Position numbers and translations under genes: made by a program
Assembly: GCA_907165065.1 (NCBI GenBank)
Contig: OU015551.1
Span: 1,860,001-1,924,000 of the forward strand
Length of the DNA stretch: 64,000 nucleotides
Source of the DNA: Caprimulgus europaeus
Lineage: Eukaryota; Chordata; Aves; Caprimulgiformes; Caprimulgidae
Reading direction: 5' to 3'
Notes under the pieces: model-generated
Databases searched by the model: none
What the model saw: only the letters and a program-made list of their open reading frames with translations
What the model was told of the DNA's origin: nothing
In this document: piece by piece, positions 48,852 to 61,055 of the stretch
Layout: the number at the start of each line of letters is the position of its first letter
Numbering within the stretch: the first letter of the stretch is position 1

Positions 48852-49182
48852 GAGAAGCAATCTTGTGTCTCACCCAGCTTTGAGCCCCCAACAAACTGTT
48901 CCTTTTGCTGGTAAAACAAACTGAGCAACATGTAGAAATATTCACAGACCTTTCCTGCTGCAATGTTTTTAAGTGGATGCAATTTCCATGTATTTCTACA
49001 TTTCCACATAGGTAGGGAAGAAGCCATCTCCTGTTAGTAATGGAAAGAGAAATTCACATGAAAGAGAAAATGCAAATTGAAATATGGCAAACCTCCAGAG
49101 GCAACTCTGGTTAGAGGCAAAAAAAGGCCAAAAAGAAGGAAAAGGGCAGAAACCAGCTGGGCTGTGATGCTCTGCCCACTTC

Positions 49183-49622
49183 AACCTTCAATTTGGTCAA
49201 TGTTTCCCCCAGAACACGACACAGCTCAGACATTTTGGGCATCACTCTCTCTTCCAACTGGGTATTACTGGAAACCAGTCAAATAGGAGCCACTCCCTTT
49301 GCTTTTGACTAAAGCAGCGCACTAATGCCCCTGCCTTTGATAGGTGAAGTCATGAACTGAAATCTTCTCTGTGCTTAAATACTCTGAACCCAAAGTTTCT
49401 TCTTGGGGACACTGAGTTTCACTGGCAGATCTGCAGGAACAGAGAAAGGGAACCAACAATCTTGGACAAGGAGCATCAGTGAGGACTTCTACCAGGGACT
49501 TGGAAAGTTCTGCCACCAGCAGTGACTAAAAGTCAGGCTGGAGAGATCCTGAGGGGTGAGAAAGGACAGGAACACAGGGAGTGACTGATCATTTTTAGGT
49601 AGAAGGAGTGAGGAGAGCATCT
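49183..49622. repeat. 440-bp direct duplication, copy 2
   Basis: Partner of 43083-43522, same orientation. Past its right edge, 49621-49668 is a shortened second copy of an internal piece (CAGACAAGGAGTATTGGTG.., then GACTTGGAAAGTTCTGCCACCA), which lies about 160 bp earlier. Copy 2 thus carries a partial tandem duplication absent from copy 1. Confidence 0.95.
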
Positions 49623-49668
49623 CAGACAAGGAGTATTGGTGGGAGACTTGGAAAGTTCTGCCACCAAA

Positions 49669-51083
49669 TTGCACGTTCCTTTTAATGCATCAAGTTTCTA
49701 AAGTTTTAAAACTGAAATATCTCTATTTTACACCCTCTCCATTGTATTTTACAGATTTCAGAAATTGTTTTGGAATACTTGGCCCTACCCAATCAAAGTT
49801 TGGAGTTTGAAATGTTTAGTGCATTAAGATGACACCTACATGGAAACTGAAATATCTGTTTCCTTGGAAATTCAGTCATTTCCAACTCAATTTTCATTCC
49901 AGTGGGGATGGAAATGTCAGATTTAGAAATTCAGCACCAAGTGAGATATTTAAAAAGTTTTTAAAAGTTACTTGAAACACATTGTTGTCATTTTGACAGG
50001 CTCCTTCTATACTCTTATTGTAATTTATTACATCAAGTAATAATTTTCATAGCAAAAATTATTTTGAAAGGAAAAATGGAAATGTGAAGTTCTTGTCATT
50101 TTAAAATAGAAGACTTGAGCCTTATTTGCAAGTTTGACTTTGCATTCAGAATATAATGGGCAAAGTCAAACACAGGCTCTGGTGGAAGCTTAGATTTTAA
50201 TAAAACATCATTTTCTAAGAGGAAAATGAATGAGAACGATGCCCAGCTACAGCATGACTCCGTCCTGACTCGTTCCTGATCTGATCCCACTTGCTCACTG
50301 CTGCAATCCTCAGCTTTGAAGCTACTTCAGCAAAGGTACAAGGTGGACAAGCACTCCTTGGAGTTAGGTGGGTGGTGTTCACCTCCAAATCTTACATCTA
50401 CTTAGCAATCACCAATGAAGGTCACAAGGTTTTCATCCTCCCAGAGAAGCTCTGAGCAGGGTTTTCATCCTCTCAGAGAAGCTCTGAGCAGGGTTTTCAT
50501 CCTCTCAGAGAAGCTCTGAGCAGGGTAGACCTGGGCCATGACACATCTGTTCTGCTTAGCTGAACAGTTTGAGTTGCCCTGGGGAGCAGGGTGGAGGATT
50601 TAAATCTGCTCACATTAGGGTTGGCTTGTGATTGTTTGAATCCTTGCTAGAAGGAAACAGAAGAAGACCACTTTCATGTTATACATTTCCACTAACAACT
50701 ACTGCTGTTTTGTTGAGACATCTCAGGTGTGACACAAAGCTGTTTATTCAAGCTTGCTGTAGTCCCAGCTCTCTTTTTAAGAGCAACAACCCATGCTATC
50801 CAAATTAAACAGGTGGAAAACAGATGTGCATACCACAAAGATCCTGAGCATTACTGACATTTTTCTCTCCTTTAATTCATGAGAGGCACTCTCACTGTTC
50901 CTGCTTTGCAGCTTCACTGGACCGTGCTGTTTGAGACTTAGCACGTGTTTGTGTTATGGTGGCAAAGCAGCCACACAGCTTAGCTCTCTATAAACTACAG
51001 AGCTTGACTTTGCAGGCTCCAAACCAGGCAGGAGTTGGCTAAATCCTCTTGAGAACTTCATCCTCACGCATATCTGCCTGCAG
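49669..51083. other. No gene recognised
   Basis: AT-rich unassigned sequence, apart from the small tandem repeat at 50428-50523 listed separately. Confidence 0.4.
50428..50523. repeat. 32-bp tandem repeat, three copies
   Basis: GGTTTTCATCCTCTCAGAGA with AGCTCTGAGCAG repeats at 50428, 50460 and 50492. Copies 2 and 3 are identical and copy 1 differs by one base (CTCCCAG for CTCTCAG). Confidence 0.95.
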
Positions 51084-53273
51084 CAAACCCTCAAAGGATG
51101 CCTTCTGCTCCTGCTGCACCACTGCAAAATGAACAGGGTCATGGGCAAGAAGGACTTGAGTCCTCTCCAGATGAGATCTCCCAGCACTGGAGCATCCATC
51201 AGCAGGACCAGGACCAGGACCACTGCTCTTCTGTGTGCAGCTCCTTGCAGGGGAAGAAAATCATGACCCAAGTGACAAGTTTGGTGAAGAGGAAGGTGAT
51301 CAATTCACCTGTGATCTTTTCAGCCAGGGAGGTAAGAGATAAACAGCAGATGCTAAGTGAGGCTGGGAACTCCAAAGCTCCCTCTCCACAGCACACCTCT
51401 GCCACCTGTGTCACCCTGCCATGCCTGACTTGACAAACAGGTTTTTTTCCCCCTTTTTATTCCTCTCCATCTGGAAAAATAAAAAGTTAAACTTTTCCAG
51501 GCCTCTGTGGTAATTAATTCCTTTAAGGTGTCAAAGGAGATTTGAGAAAGGATGGATGTTATGAAACTTTGGATCACTAACAATGTTGTTCACCAAAGCA
51601 CACAAGGAAATGCACACGCTGTCTCATGACTCACAGGCTGATGAACCCCATTGTCATACCTTCTCCAAGGTTATTTGCTATTATCTGTCACTCCTCAAAA
51701 GGTTGGCCTGTCAGTCCTCACCTTTTTCTCCACACCAAGCGTGACCTGGCTTGGGTCAGGGCTCAGTGCTGTGGTGAGGTGAGTGAACTTTGTCCTTCCT
51801 CATGTGCACCAGGTGTAACACAGCTCGGACATCCTGCAGGTGCTGCTGCACCCCCTCAAGCTCTATCTGGGCCACCTCCAAGCTCTCAGATACCACCAAG
51901 GCAGAGGAACTGAAGGAGCACAAAGGGGTTGGCAAGGCTCTGTCAACCATGGTTTACCTCCTCCTTCAGCCACTCTGTAGAGCTGGGAAAATGAGTATGA
52001 GGAGCACTAGGTGAGGATGGCTTCACCATCATCAAGAGCCACACTAACCATCCAGAACAGGCAGCTCAGCACAGGACCATGCTACACGGTTGCCACTATT
52101 CTGCAATTCATGCTCTCTCCTGCTCAACCAAGAAGGGAATTTTTGGGTTGAAGATGGTTTCTGTTAACACCACATCACATGCAGGGTCATTTAGGCAGGA
52201 ATTTCCATGCTGGAGAGAGAGAGAGATGGGTGGTCACACACCACAGTGATCAGACTGCTCCAGGGAGCTCTGCAAGGAGATGCAAGAACCTAAAAGTCAG
52301 GTCATAAACTGCACAGACCATAAACTATGAGGGCAGTGACACTGATGGAGTGACATTAGTATTGTTGTCTCCAGCCACAGTGCCTCCAGGGATATCTGGA
52401 GCCATTCCTGCTGATGGAGAGCAAAAGGGATGACAGATTTTCCTCTCCCTGCAGGAGATATGTCCAGCTGCAGCAGGTGAGAGTTGGGTGCAGGAAGGAG
52501 AATCTGCTCTGCCTTTTATTTCAGCTGAACCTGGATGGCTGCACCTGCATTTCATGCAGCCACAACCTCCCTGTGTGCATTACAGGTGAACAACCAAGGC
52601 ACCTGCAAACCCTCTGCAGAGCAGCAGGGCCTGCTAGCACCCTACACTTTAGGTGAAGACCTAATGGATCCTTCTAAGAGGTCCCAGCAAGGGCACCCCT
52701 CAGGCTGGTGTAAGGATAACAAAGCACACCTAAGCAGAAAAACCCAAATCAGGGCAGGTTTGTCACCAAAAAAAGAAAAGTCCTTCTAAAGAATGCAATG
52801 CTAGAAATGCAGGTACACAGGATCCACAATATCCTTGAACACTTGACCTTCACATTAACGCTTCTCACCACACCCTGAGTTATGGGCATCCAGTAGAACT
52901 TCATGCCTCAGGTGATATTCTTCCCTCTACAGTGAACCAGAGTGCCTCTGGCTCTGCTCTTTCCTTGTGTTGGCATTTCTTTCCCAAGCATCTTCCTCCA
53001 TTATCCCCCTCTTAACCCTTTGATTGCCAAGTAGTAGAAAACACCCTGGCCAAATCCAGATCAGGCTTTGAATGTCAGTATTTGTCCAATACAGAGGTGT
53101 CTGGCTCTGGGTTTCACTGTGATCCAGCAGAGAACGAGCAGAGACTTGCAAAGCCAAGAGACCGAGCTGGGTTTATGGGTCAGTTTTCAGTGAAAGCTCA
53201 GGGTCTGGCTCCAAGACCTTCACTGCTTCACAGTGCTCACACACCCACCAGCAAGTGCATCCTACAGGGGTAA
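51084..53273 (+). CDS. Candidate multi-exon gene or decayed gene with a Cys-rich segment (partial)
   Basis: Exon-like segments on the plus strand: 51084-51331 (acceptor CTGCCTGCAG|, donor CAGGGAG|GTAAGAG; 82 codons, enters with a split codon), 52381-52476 (CAGCCACAG|..CAGCAG|GTGAGAG; 32 codons), 52525-52585 (TTTATTTCAG|..ATTACAG|GTGAAC; 20 codons plus one base) and 53095-53273 (CCAATACAG|, to a stop). All joints are phase-compatible. The gap 52477-52524 is only 48 bp and stays in frame, so it is more likely exonic than an intron. The product includes KKIMTQVTSLVKRK, CRRYVQLQQ, and a segment with C-x2-C-x6-C (CISCSHNLPVC) followed by another Cys. That spacing also occurs in IZUMO-domain sperm proteins, but one short motif is weak evidence. 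No 5' exon or poly(A) signal was assigned. It may be chance or a pseudogene. Confidence 0.2.
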
Positions 53274-53767
53274 GGCTGTCCCTTCCTACCAAGAAGGTTC
53301 TCAAGTTCACCTCTAAGAGTTAAGCTCTCCTGTGGGATTTTGATCTGACAGAATTCCAGGCATTTGTACTATTTTCTTCCAGAAAAGTCCTTTGGACTCT
53401 TAATCAATTACAGGATTTAGTTGTATTATTTAAAAATTGAAAAGAGGAAAAAAACCCACCCAGCAGGTCCCTGGTGAGACAGTGCAGAGCCCCTCCTCAC
53501 ACCGACTGACCTGCGTCAGCACTAACCTCTTAGAAACCTCCAGCTGCAGAGGTGGGACACCCAGACATACCTGGCTCTGACAGCCAGACACTCAGAAGCT
53601 GAACTGAGCCAATGAATCCCCATGATGAATACCAGCATGACATGGTTCTCGAGGTTTCTCCACAGTTTACACATGATTTCTTGTAAGGGAAAGGTGGCCC
53701 TGAGTGATGGCAACACATTCTTGCTCCTCACCTTCAAATCAAGCAACCCTTCCACCAAGCAATGACA
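53274..53767. other. No gene recognised
   Basis: A minus-strand frame at 53794-53522 (90 codons) contains donor- and acceptor-like sites but no recognisable protein. Left unassigned. Confidence 0.35.
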
Positions 53768-53927
53768 ATCTCCCCTGTTCAGCAGCAAAATCATTATTAT
53801 CCTTGGAATGGCCCAGAGAAAACAAGATCTCAGGAGCCATTTCTGGCTGCTGGTGCTGCTAGGTCACACCAACTTTCAAAGAGCAGGTAAGAAATGGGTT
53901 TCTCTCAATAATTTCCTTTAATTCATT
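53768..53927 (+). repeat. Duplicated exon-like block, copy 1 (possible signal-peptide exon)
   Basis: 160 bp repeated at 54481-54640 with three substitutions and no indel. It holds a pyrimidine-rich acceptor (TCTCCCCTGTTCAG|), an ATG at 53808 in fair context (GGAATGG) and a consensus donor after 53886 (AGAGCAG|GTAAGAA). From the ATG the product is 26 residues, MAQRKQDLRS then HFWLLVLLGHTNFQRA, with a short hydrophobic core like a signal peptide. A second frame reading QQNHYYPWNGPEK is also open, so the coding frame is not settled. No downstream exon was identified. Confidence 0.5.
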
Positions 53928-54480
53928 CAAGAGAGCTGAAGCTGTCACCAGTAGCACTGGGAGCATCTCCACTGCCCTGTAACTCATGCCCTTGTGTTGT
54001 CCCAAGGCACGTGGAGGTAGTTTGCCCAGTGAAGCCCCTATGAGGACCTGGGGACAGTGCTCCTCACTCACAGCACAGGGCATCAACCCAGTCTCCCAGT
54101 CTGACACCATCCCACGCTGCCAGATGGATGCTGCAATAACATCTCATGGCAAACACCACCTCAAATGGCCTCCAGTTCTGCTCTTGCTCCACAGCAAACC
54201 CCCAAGCAGAAGAGAAAACTCCTGTCAATATCTTAATTTTTCTTTTTTTTAAAGATCATCTGAGAACAAAACACATCTTCTACATCCTAGATATTCATGT
54301 CCCCAGCTCACTGAGTGTGCCTTGAAGAACCTCTAGACAGATCATACCACAGCTTCATCCTTCCAGGCTGCAGTGCAAGGAACTCTATGAGATTATCTTT
54401 GTTCTACAGAAGCAAATTTGATACCCTTTTGTGTTCCAGGGGTAGGAACTGTTGGACCAATCCTACCAGAGGCTTTTGTG
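53928..54480. other. Spacer between the duplicated exon-like blocks
   Basis: 553 bp of unassigned sequence, including T-runs near 54240. No CR1 or LTR lies between the two copies. Confidence 0.5.
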
Positions 54481-54640
54481 ATCTCCCCTGTTCAGCAGCA
54501 AAATCATTATTATCCTTGGAATGGCCCAGAGAAAACAAGATCTCAGGAGCCATTTCTGGCTGCTGGTGCTGCTAGGTCACACCAACTTCCAAACAGCAGG
54601 TAAGAAATGGGTTTCTCTCAATAATTTCCTTTAATCCATT
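54481..54640 (+). repeat. Duplicated exon-like block, copy 2 (possible signal-peptide exon)
   Basis: Second copy of 53768-53927. ATG at 54521, donor after 54599 (ACAGCAG|GTAAGAA). The conceptual leader differs by one residue (NFQTA instead of NFQRA). Acceptor and donor are kept intact in both copies. The block boundaries fall just outside the splice sites, so a whole exon was duplicated with little intron. Confidence 0.5.
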
Positions 54641-56734
54641 AACTAGTCTGACCATCAATTTACAATCATTTTTTTTCTTTAATTTTACCAAAAGTTTCCT
54701 GCATGATAATTTTCTTAAAGTCTTTAAACACAAAAAAAAACAATTAAAAAAAAATCAATAATTTAATTTCTGAATCTACCTGCAAACAATCCCATTAGTG
54801 CTGACGGGTGATGAATGCAGCTTTGCACAGAGTTTCACTGGAGAAGGTTAAAATAATAACAAAGTCAGTGTATGAAAAGTTCACCAACAAGATCCCACTG
54901 TTTGGCAATCACAACGCTGTGGGAAAGGCTTCAGGCTTTTCTGATGGGCTGATCCATGTATAAATAAATGCTTATGGTTTAGTGAAAAAAGCAGGAAGGA
55001 GTATTTAAATATTTTAATCAAGGAAAAAAATTACTTCTAAACCCTTTTAACCTTGAACAATATTCCCATTGGTCATTCCTTAAAAGAATTTAGTAGTAAA
55101 CCTTTGAAAGTTTGGTGTTTGAAAGCCATGCTTGCATAGATACTGAGGGCTAAGATTAAATAAATGTTTAAATTTTTATCAGACTTGTTGGTTTAAAAGT
55201 TTCTAAAATATTTAGGAGCAAATTTCTTAAAATCACTCTTTGAAGTCAATGTTGCTAATGGGAAATTCAAGGTTGCCATCAGCATCTTGTAAAGTCCTAG
55301 ATTATTAAAATAATTATTGTTGTAATGTAATTAAATCTGAAATAAAGGCTACAAAGACTCCTAAAAAGACATTTTTTTTACATATTGGAGCCCTGATAAT
55401 GCATTAACCCTTGATATTACCACTGTCTCCCTACTGTAAGAGCATTGTCTCACTATTGTCTTACTGTTCTTTATAAAAATCAGATTCTCAAAGAGAAAAA
55501 TAATAAACTTTCTGCCTTAAAACTTCAGTTCTTCCAGTGCATCATCTATGGAAATGGAAATATGTTTGTGGGAAGCTTTACTTTAATTTGCAGAGATGTT
55601 TAGAAGATACCAGAATCTCAATAATGGAGTTATTTCATTACTCTTTCTGTCAAAACCACCCTCCATGAACAAAATAACTCTATTTTTATTTTTTTCCTGG
55701 TCAAAAGAATGCAGAAACCTGAGCCACCCTCAGCCCACAGGTCCCTCTGCAGCTTTTGCTGCTTGAAATATTCCACTGAGAGGACTTTTCACTGGTCTCC
55801 TACTCTCTCTGTAGACCAGAGACATCCCCAGGGCCACGCTGCTGTGAAGTCCCTGGCAGTATTTCTGCTTTCAGAGCAAGAACTAAAGGAGCCTCGAAGG
55901 TCCATTGCCTTGAGTCATGTTTCCAAGAAAGTCCCTTTGATATTTCCTCACTCCTCAGATGGTGAAAGGAGCATCTTCCAGAGGCCAAGCCCCATGGTTT
56001 CGTGGAGTTATGTCTCCAAAACCATGGTGCACAGGGGAATCATAAATTGGAGTTAGGGATGTTTTCTCCCCACAGGTCTAACGCTGAGGGAACAGAGATG
56101 TTCTAGTTGGAGATATTAGGTTAGAAAGGAAACCAAAGGGATTCTCAAATTCTTTCTTAAATTAGTTTATCCCTCCAGGCAAAAGAAATCATCCTCTGAC
56201 AAGGAGAGAAGACAATTCCCAGCCAGCACAAGCCTACTAACCTCTGCCTTGCTTTTCCCAGAGTTGTTCCACCCTGAAATTAGTTCACCTAAGCCCAGAA
56301 CCAGCCACAGAACCAGAGATGAATGAGGAAGCCAGATAACAAAAGATTTCTAATCCTCCTGTTGTCTCCTTTGCTATTAAATCTCTCAGTAATTGGTCAG
56401 TGAATTGGTCACATAACTCCCCTCACCTCAGGGGGGTCAATGGAGCATTAAGGAAAAAAAAACAACTCTTGGGACTCTGCCAAATCTTCCATGGCTGAGA
56501 GAGGCAGAGACAGATCTTCTCATGGGCTGGGCTGCAAACCCTGCTGCATGCCCAGCAGAGGCTCTGAAATCTGGATTTGCCCAGGATTTAGATACTGAAA
56601 TCCTGGCCTGTGCTGCTGACAACCCCTGCTCTGCTGTTTTTATTACCCTCCCCTTCAATGACAGCCCAACACTCAGAGCACTTGCCCCAAAATTGGAAGA
56701 TGTGGGTTCACCTACTTGATTGAGAAGAATCAAA
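54641..56734. other. AT-rich interval without a recognised gene
   Basis: About 2.1 kb of AT-rich, stop-rich DNA. The one longer plus-strand frame (55709-56056) has no supporting features. Confidence 0.45.
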
Positions 56735-57566
56735 GCTAGAGGGACCTGGACAGGCTGGAGAGGTGAGGCTGTGCCAACCTCATGAAGTTCAACAAGGCCA
56801 AGGGCAAGGTCCTGCACCGGGGTTGGGGCAGTCCCAAGCACAAACACAGGCCGGGACATGAGTGGCTTGAAGCCAGCTCCAAAGAGAAGGACTTGGGAGT
56901 GGTGGTGGATGAGAAGCTCAACAAGAGCCGGCACCGTGCGCTGGCAGCCCAGAGCCAATAACCGTGTCCTGGGCTGCACCCAGAGCAGCGTGGGCAGCAG
57001 GGCCAGGGAGGGGATTCTGCCCCTCTGCTCCGCTCTCCTGAGACCCCCCCTGCAGTGCTGCCTCCAGTGCTGGGGCCACCAACAGCACAAGGACATGGAG
57101 CTACTGGAGCCAGTGCAGAGGAGGCCACGAGGATGATGCCAGGGCTGGAGCAGCTCTGCTGTGAGGACAGGCTGAGAGAGTTGGGGCTGTTCAGCCTGGA
57201 GAGGAGAAGGCTCCAGGGAGACCTTCCAGTGGCCTCCCAGTACCTGAAGGTGCTCCAGGAAGGCTGGGGAGGGACTTTGGCCAAGGGCAGGGAGTGACAG
57301 AACAAGGGGTGATGTCTTGAAAGTGGCAGAGGGGAGATGGAGATGAGATGTGAGGAAGAAATTGTTGGCTGTGAGGGTGGTGAGACCCTGGCCCAGGTTG
57401 GCCAGAGAAGCTGTGGCTGCTCCTCCCTGGAAGTGTTCTGGGCCAGGTTGGATGAGGCTTTGAGCAACCTGGTCTAGTGGAAGGTGTCCCTGCTGCTGGC
57501 AGGGGGGTTGGCACTGGATGAACTTTAAGGTCCCTTCCAACCCAAACCAGTCTGGGATTCTATGAA
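56735..57566 (+). mobile_element. CR1 LINE 3' fragment, longest copy (0.83 kb)
   Basis: Starts at AGCTAGAGGGACCTGGACAGGC and includes ATGAAGTTCAACAAGGCCAAGG and TGGTGGATGAGAAGCTCAAC. It ends CCCAAACCAGTCTGGGATTCTATGA. Same subfamily as 36839. The reverse transcriptase frame is interrupted, although the opposite strand happens to stay open for 431 codons. Confidence 0.95.
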
Positions 57567-59559
57567 AGCTGTTTTGCTCCTCTCCCAAGCATCCCAAACA
57601 CCATAAAATAACTTGGACCTTCTCCCAGGAGAAAAGAGTAGCAGATGCATTCCTTGTACCTGCGTGACTGCCGTAACGATCATTCACGTTAGCTGGGTTT
57701 GCAAGAATTCTATCTTTATGAAAGAACTTCACACAGCAGTGTGCTTTGAAAGACTTCTTCTCACTTCAGAGCAGATAACAGCACTGAGTGTACTGGGAAA
57801 GGGAAATCAGAACAGTCAGGAGCACCTCTACTGGGATGTGCATCTAAATGTGCCAAGCTCTGACCCAAAGGAGTTCAAGGAACAGTCTTTGCCTCCAGCT
57901 CAATGGTTCTTATTGGGTTTAAACACACTTTGGTAAAATATTATTTCTCTGCATTGCTTAGCTGGTGACACCAACCAAATTCATGGCAATTTTGGATCCT
58001 TTCCCTGCTGACCCCAAGGCATTGAGTGGTTGGAAAGGTCTAAGCACTGGTTTGGTACCTCTGCATTTCACGGCACAATTGGTGCACCTCTGCTGGCTAG
58101 AGGAAGAGAAGTCTCAGATAATGTGTGAGCAGCATGGAGGATGGATTATTTCTCATCTATTTTAAAATAGCAGCTGCTTTCTTGAGGCCTCATAATCCTT
58201 AAATCTTCCCCAGAACAAAGATGGAATGGCAAAATTCAATGGACATGCTCAATATGAGTTGAATCATCCGACTTCCAATTTATTGATTACACAGATGCTT
58301 CTTCTATACAGCAGTTAATTAAGCTTATGCATATTCTCAAAAATCCACACTGATTGGCTCATTAATTTTCCTGAGAACTTTCTTTTTGTTATAATAGGTG
58401 GTGTTGTTCAGTTGAGCTTCAAGGACAACAACAAGATATTCCCTAACTTCACGATTTCCAACTCCCTTTTTTCCCCAGCTTGATTAAAATTGTTTTGTCT
58501 GAAGTTCTCAAGGAGAGGAGGCCTCTTGAAGATTTCTGTTCATCCTCCCTGACTTATGGCAAGGGGGCCTGAGCCATTTTAAGACCTTCACTGCTTCTGC
58601 TAAAAGCTCTGATTGTACAAATATCTCTTAGTGATCTACAACAGGACATTTGCCTAATGCAAGACAAATATTGGAGTTTACAATATTGCAGTTTCATGAT
58701 GCAAGACAAATATTTGAATTTCTAATACTGCAGTTTCGTGAGAGTTCCTTTTTTTTTGCCCCTGAAGGGAAAGACTGGACTCACATAAACTTTTCCTTAT
58801 AGAAATGTTTTGTTTTCTTAACTGAACGTTTGTTTTATGATGGCATTTATATTAACGCACACATTTCCTTAAAACTGAGAAAAAAAAAATGAGTCAATCT
58901 TGTGCTTTCATTCCAGATATAAATAAAAACAACCTTCTAGATCTTGAAGATTTATTTAAGTCAAAGCATTTACCAAAGGAATTATCTTCCTTTCAGCTTT
59001 TGTTTTGTTCTTTTTTAGTCAGCCTTACAAATATAAACCATTGTGTTCTGGCCTCATCGTGACTAATTTCTAAGTAAATAATGAGATAAAATAAAGAGCA
59101 ATACAGAACCTGAATGCTTTATCTCCATTTTTATGTATTTATTTTTTCAATCTCGTGGTCTGAAACAGAAGAAATGTAGTCAGTAACTCTGGGGGGAAGA
59201 GATTTGATTGGATTGATTTCTGTTTCTATGAGCAGAAGTCTAAGAGTAATGTGATATAAGCCAGATTGCTGTTCAACCAGAGAGGAACAAACAGCTTTTG
59301 ATATTGCTTTTATCCCCTCAGTAAATAACGCTAAGAAACTGCAGCAAAGCCTTTAATACATTTCCTGCTTCTTTCTTGGATCATTCTCACATTAGGGACA
59401 TTCTTTGTCTTGGAACTGAATTTATATTTCATTTAATGAGGTTAAAAAAAAAACCAAAAACATTTAAAATTTGAAAATGTAAATTGGGAGATGAAAACAA
59501 TGCAAAGCAGATATCCTGACTAATTGTTTTGCTCAGACTTTTAAAGCCTGTAATTGCTG

Positions 59560-59725
59560 AATTATTATAAAAAATAATATAATATTATTATATTATAAAA
59601 TAAATTTATTTTATATTTATAAATATTATAAAAGTTTTTATAAAATAATATTTATTTTCTATAATAAATATTATAATATTTATAAAATATTATAAATATT
59701 TTATAAATATAAAAGTCTGTTATAA
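59560..59725. repeat. AT-rich low-complexity tract
   Basis: Nearly pure A/T built of TATTATA, TTTATAAA and AATATTATAA pieces, with many short inverted repeats able to form hairpins. Confidence 0.95.
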
Positions 59726-60934
59726 AAAAAAATGCAAGAGGCAAGGAATGTAAATCCATATATTAATTTAAAAAAAGGCAGAGATGGGAAAATTTCTTCG
59801 ATACTGTCTGACCAGAACCCTTACATTTGGAGAATGCATTTTTTTTTCTATATTTATTTATTCTCAGACTTGCATCAGCTGAATTATATGGACAACACAT
59901 GTCCAAGACAAGCCTTAGACTGGCATGACAAGAGCACAAAGGAAAAGCATAAGAAGCTGTCACAGCTTCAGGATTCTGATCTAGATAAATGGGCCTGTGT
60001 GGTGGTCTAAGCTACCAAGTTTTGCTGCTTTCATGCTCCATGATTTTTCATTTAAAGCCCTCAAATCTCTCTGTGACAATTGCAATCTGTGATGCTGTGG
60101 GTCCTTGTCATGGATCATCAACGCTGGTACCAACCGATGGCAGGACTGATACTCCAACCTGCCTCTCACCCCATGGCAACACGCTTGTCATCCCCACTTA
60201 GAGCTGAACCAGACCTTGAAACAGTTGTGGACGTGCTGAAGGAGTTCTAGTTTTAGCCCACTGAGGGGTAAAAATAGCCTGAGGAGCAAGGAAGGGATGC
60301 AGAACCGAAGCCAAACCACAACATGAAGCTTCTGCGCGACCGAGCTCCGCGCATGTGTCCCATCCGCTGGCAGCCAGGCAGCAGAGCTCTGCGTGGGACG
60401 GAGCTGTGAGTGTGGGCCCAGCACAGCCACCAACAGGTTGGCTGTTTGACTTATGGCTGCTCTCAGGAGATGAGAGAAGCCTCCTGAGAAGAACAGTGCA
60501 GGGGAGTTCCAACTGTCTGCATTCTGAGACGAGTGACGTTCAGATTAAAAAAAACACCTCACCTCTTTTTTTTTACTCAGATGAGAAGTAGTGAAAGAGT
60601 TGGAAGCCTAAAAGAATTGGTCAAGTTCACAACCAGCCTTAATAAACAGTATCTGCTACCTAAATAATGCCAATTTGAAGCTTCTCCAAGAAATGGCCTC
60701 TGTTGGATTTACAGTTTGGTTAAAGATATCAAATGGAACCAAACAGCAGGGAATGAGGGCACAAAAAACCATTCTTATACCTCAGTAAGTGCTGTCAGTG
60801 TAGGAAAGGAAGTAAAACCCAGCTAAGAAATGTCACCAAATATGCAAGGATGAGGGAAAATACATCCATACGCTAAAAAGTGCCAGGATATGAAATAAAA
60901 GAGGCACAACACAGGAGGACACAACACAGGAGGA

Positions 60935-60955
60935 CTCTCTCTCTCTCTCTCTCTC
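60935..60955. repeat. (CT)n microsatellite
   Basis: Ten and a half CT units, preceded by two copies of a 15-bp unit (CACAACACAGGAGGA) at 60905-60934. Confidence 0.95.
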
Positions 60956-61055
60956 ATCCAGAAGAGGCACAGTTCCCTCTGCAACTAAACTCTCAGAACT
61001 GAAGCAACAACCCTTTGCTTAATTACCACAGTGGAGAGCAGTCGCTTCCTTTATG

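Larger units (their letters stand above)
57567..61055. other. AT-rich interval without a recognised gene
   Basis: About 3.5 kb of stop-rich sequence. A small GC-rich patch at 60330-60420 contains ATGTGTCCC.. followed by a donor-like GAGCT|GTGAGTG, but there is no further support for an exon. Confidence 0.45.

Noticed and set aside
53522-53794. Minus-strand frame with donor-like AAG|GTGAGG and CAG|GTATGT sites
   Set aside because: The frame reads through both sites without a stop, the peptide is unrecognised, and it is antisense to the duplicated exon-like block.
56437-57732. 431-codon open frame on the minus strand
   Set aside because: It is the antisense of a CR1 insertion, with repeat-derived residues shared by every other CR1 antisense frame in the window.
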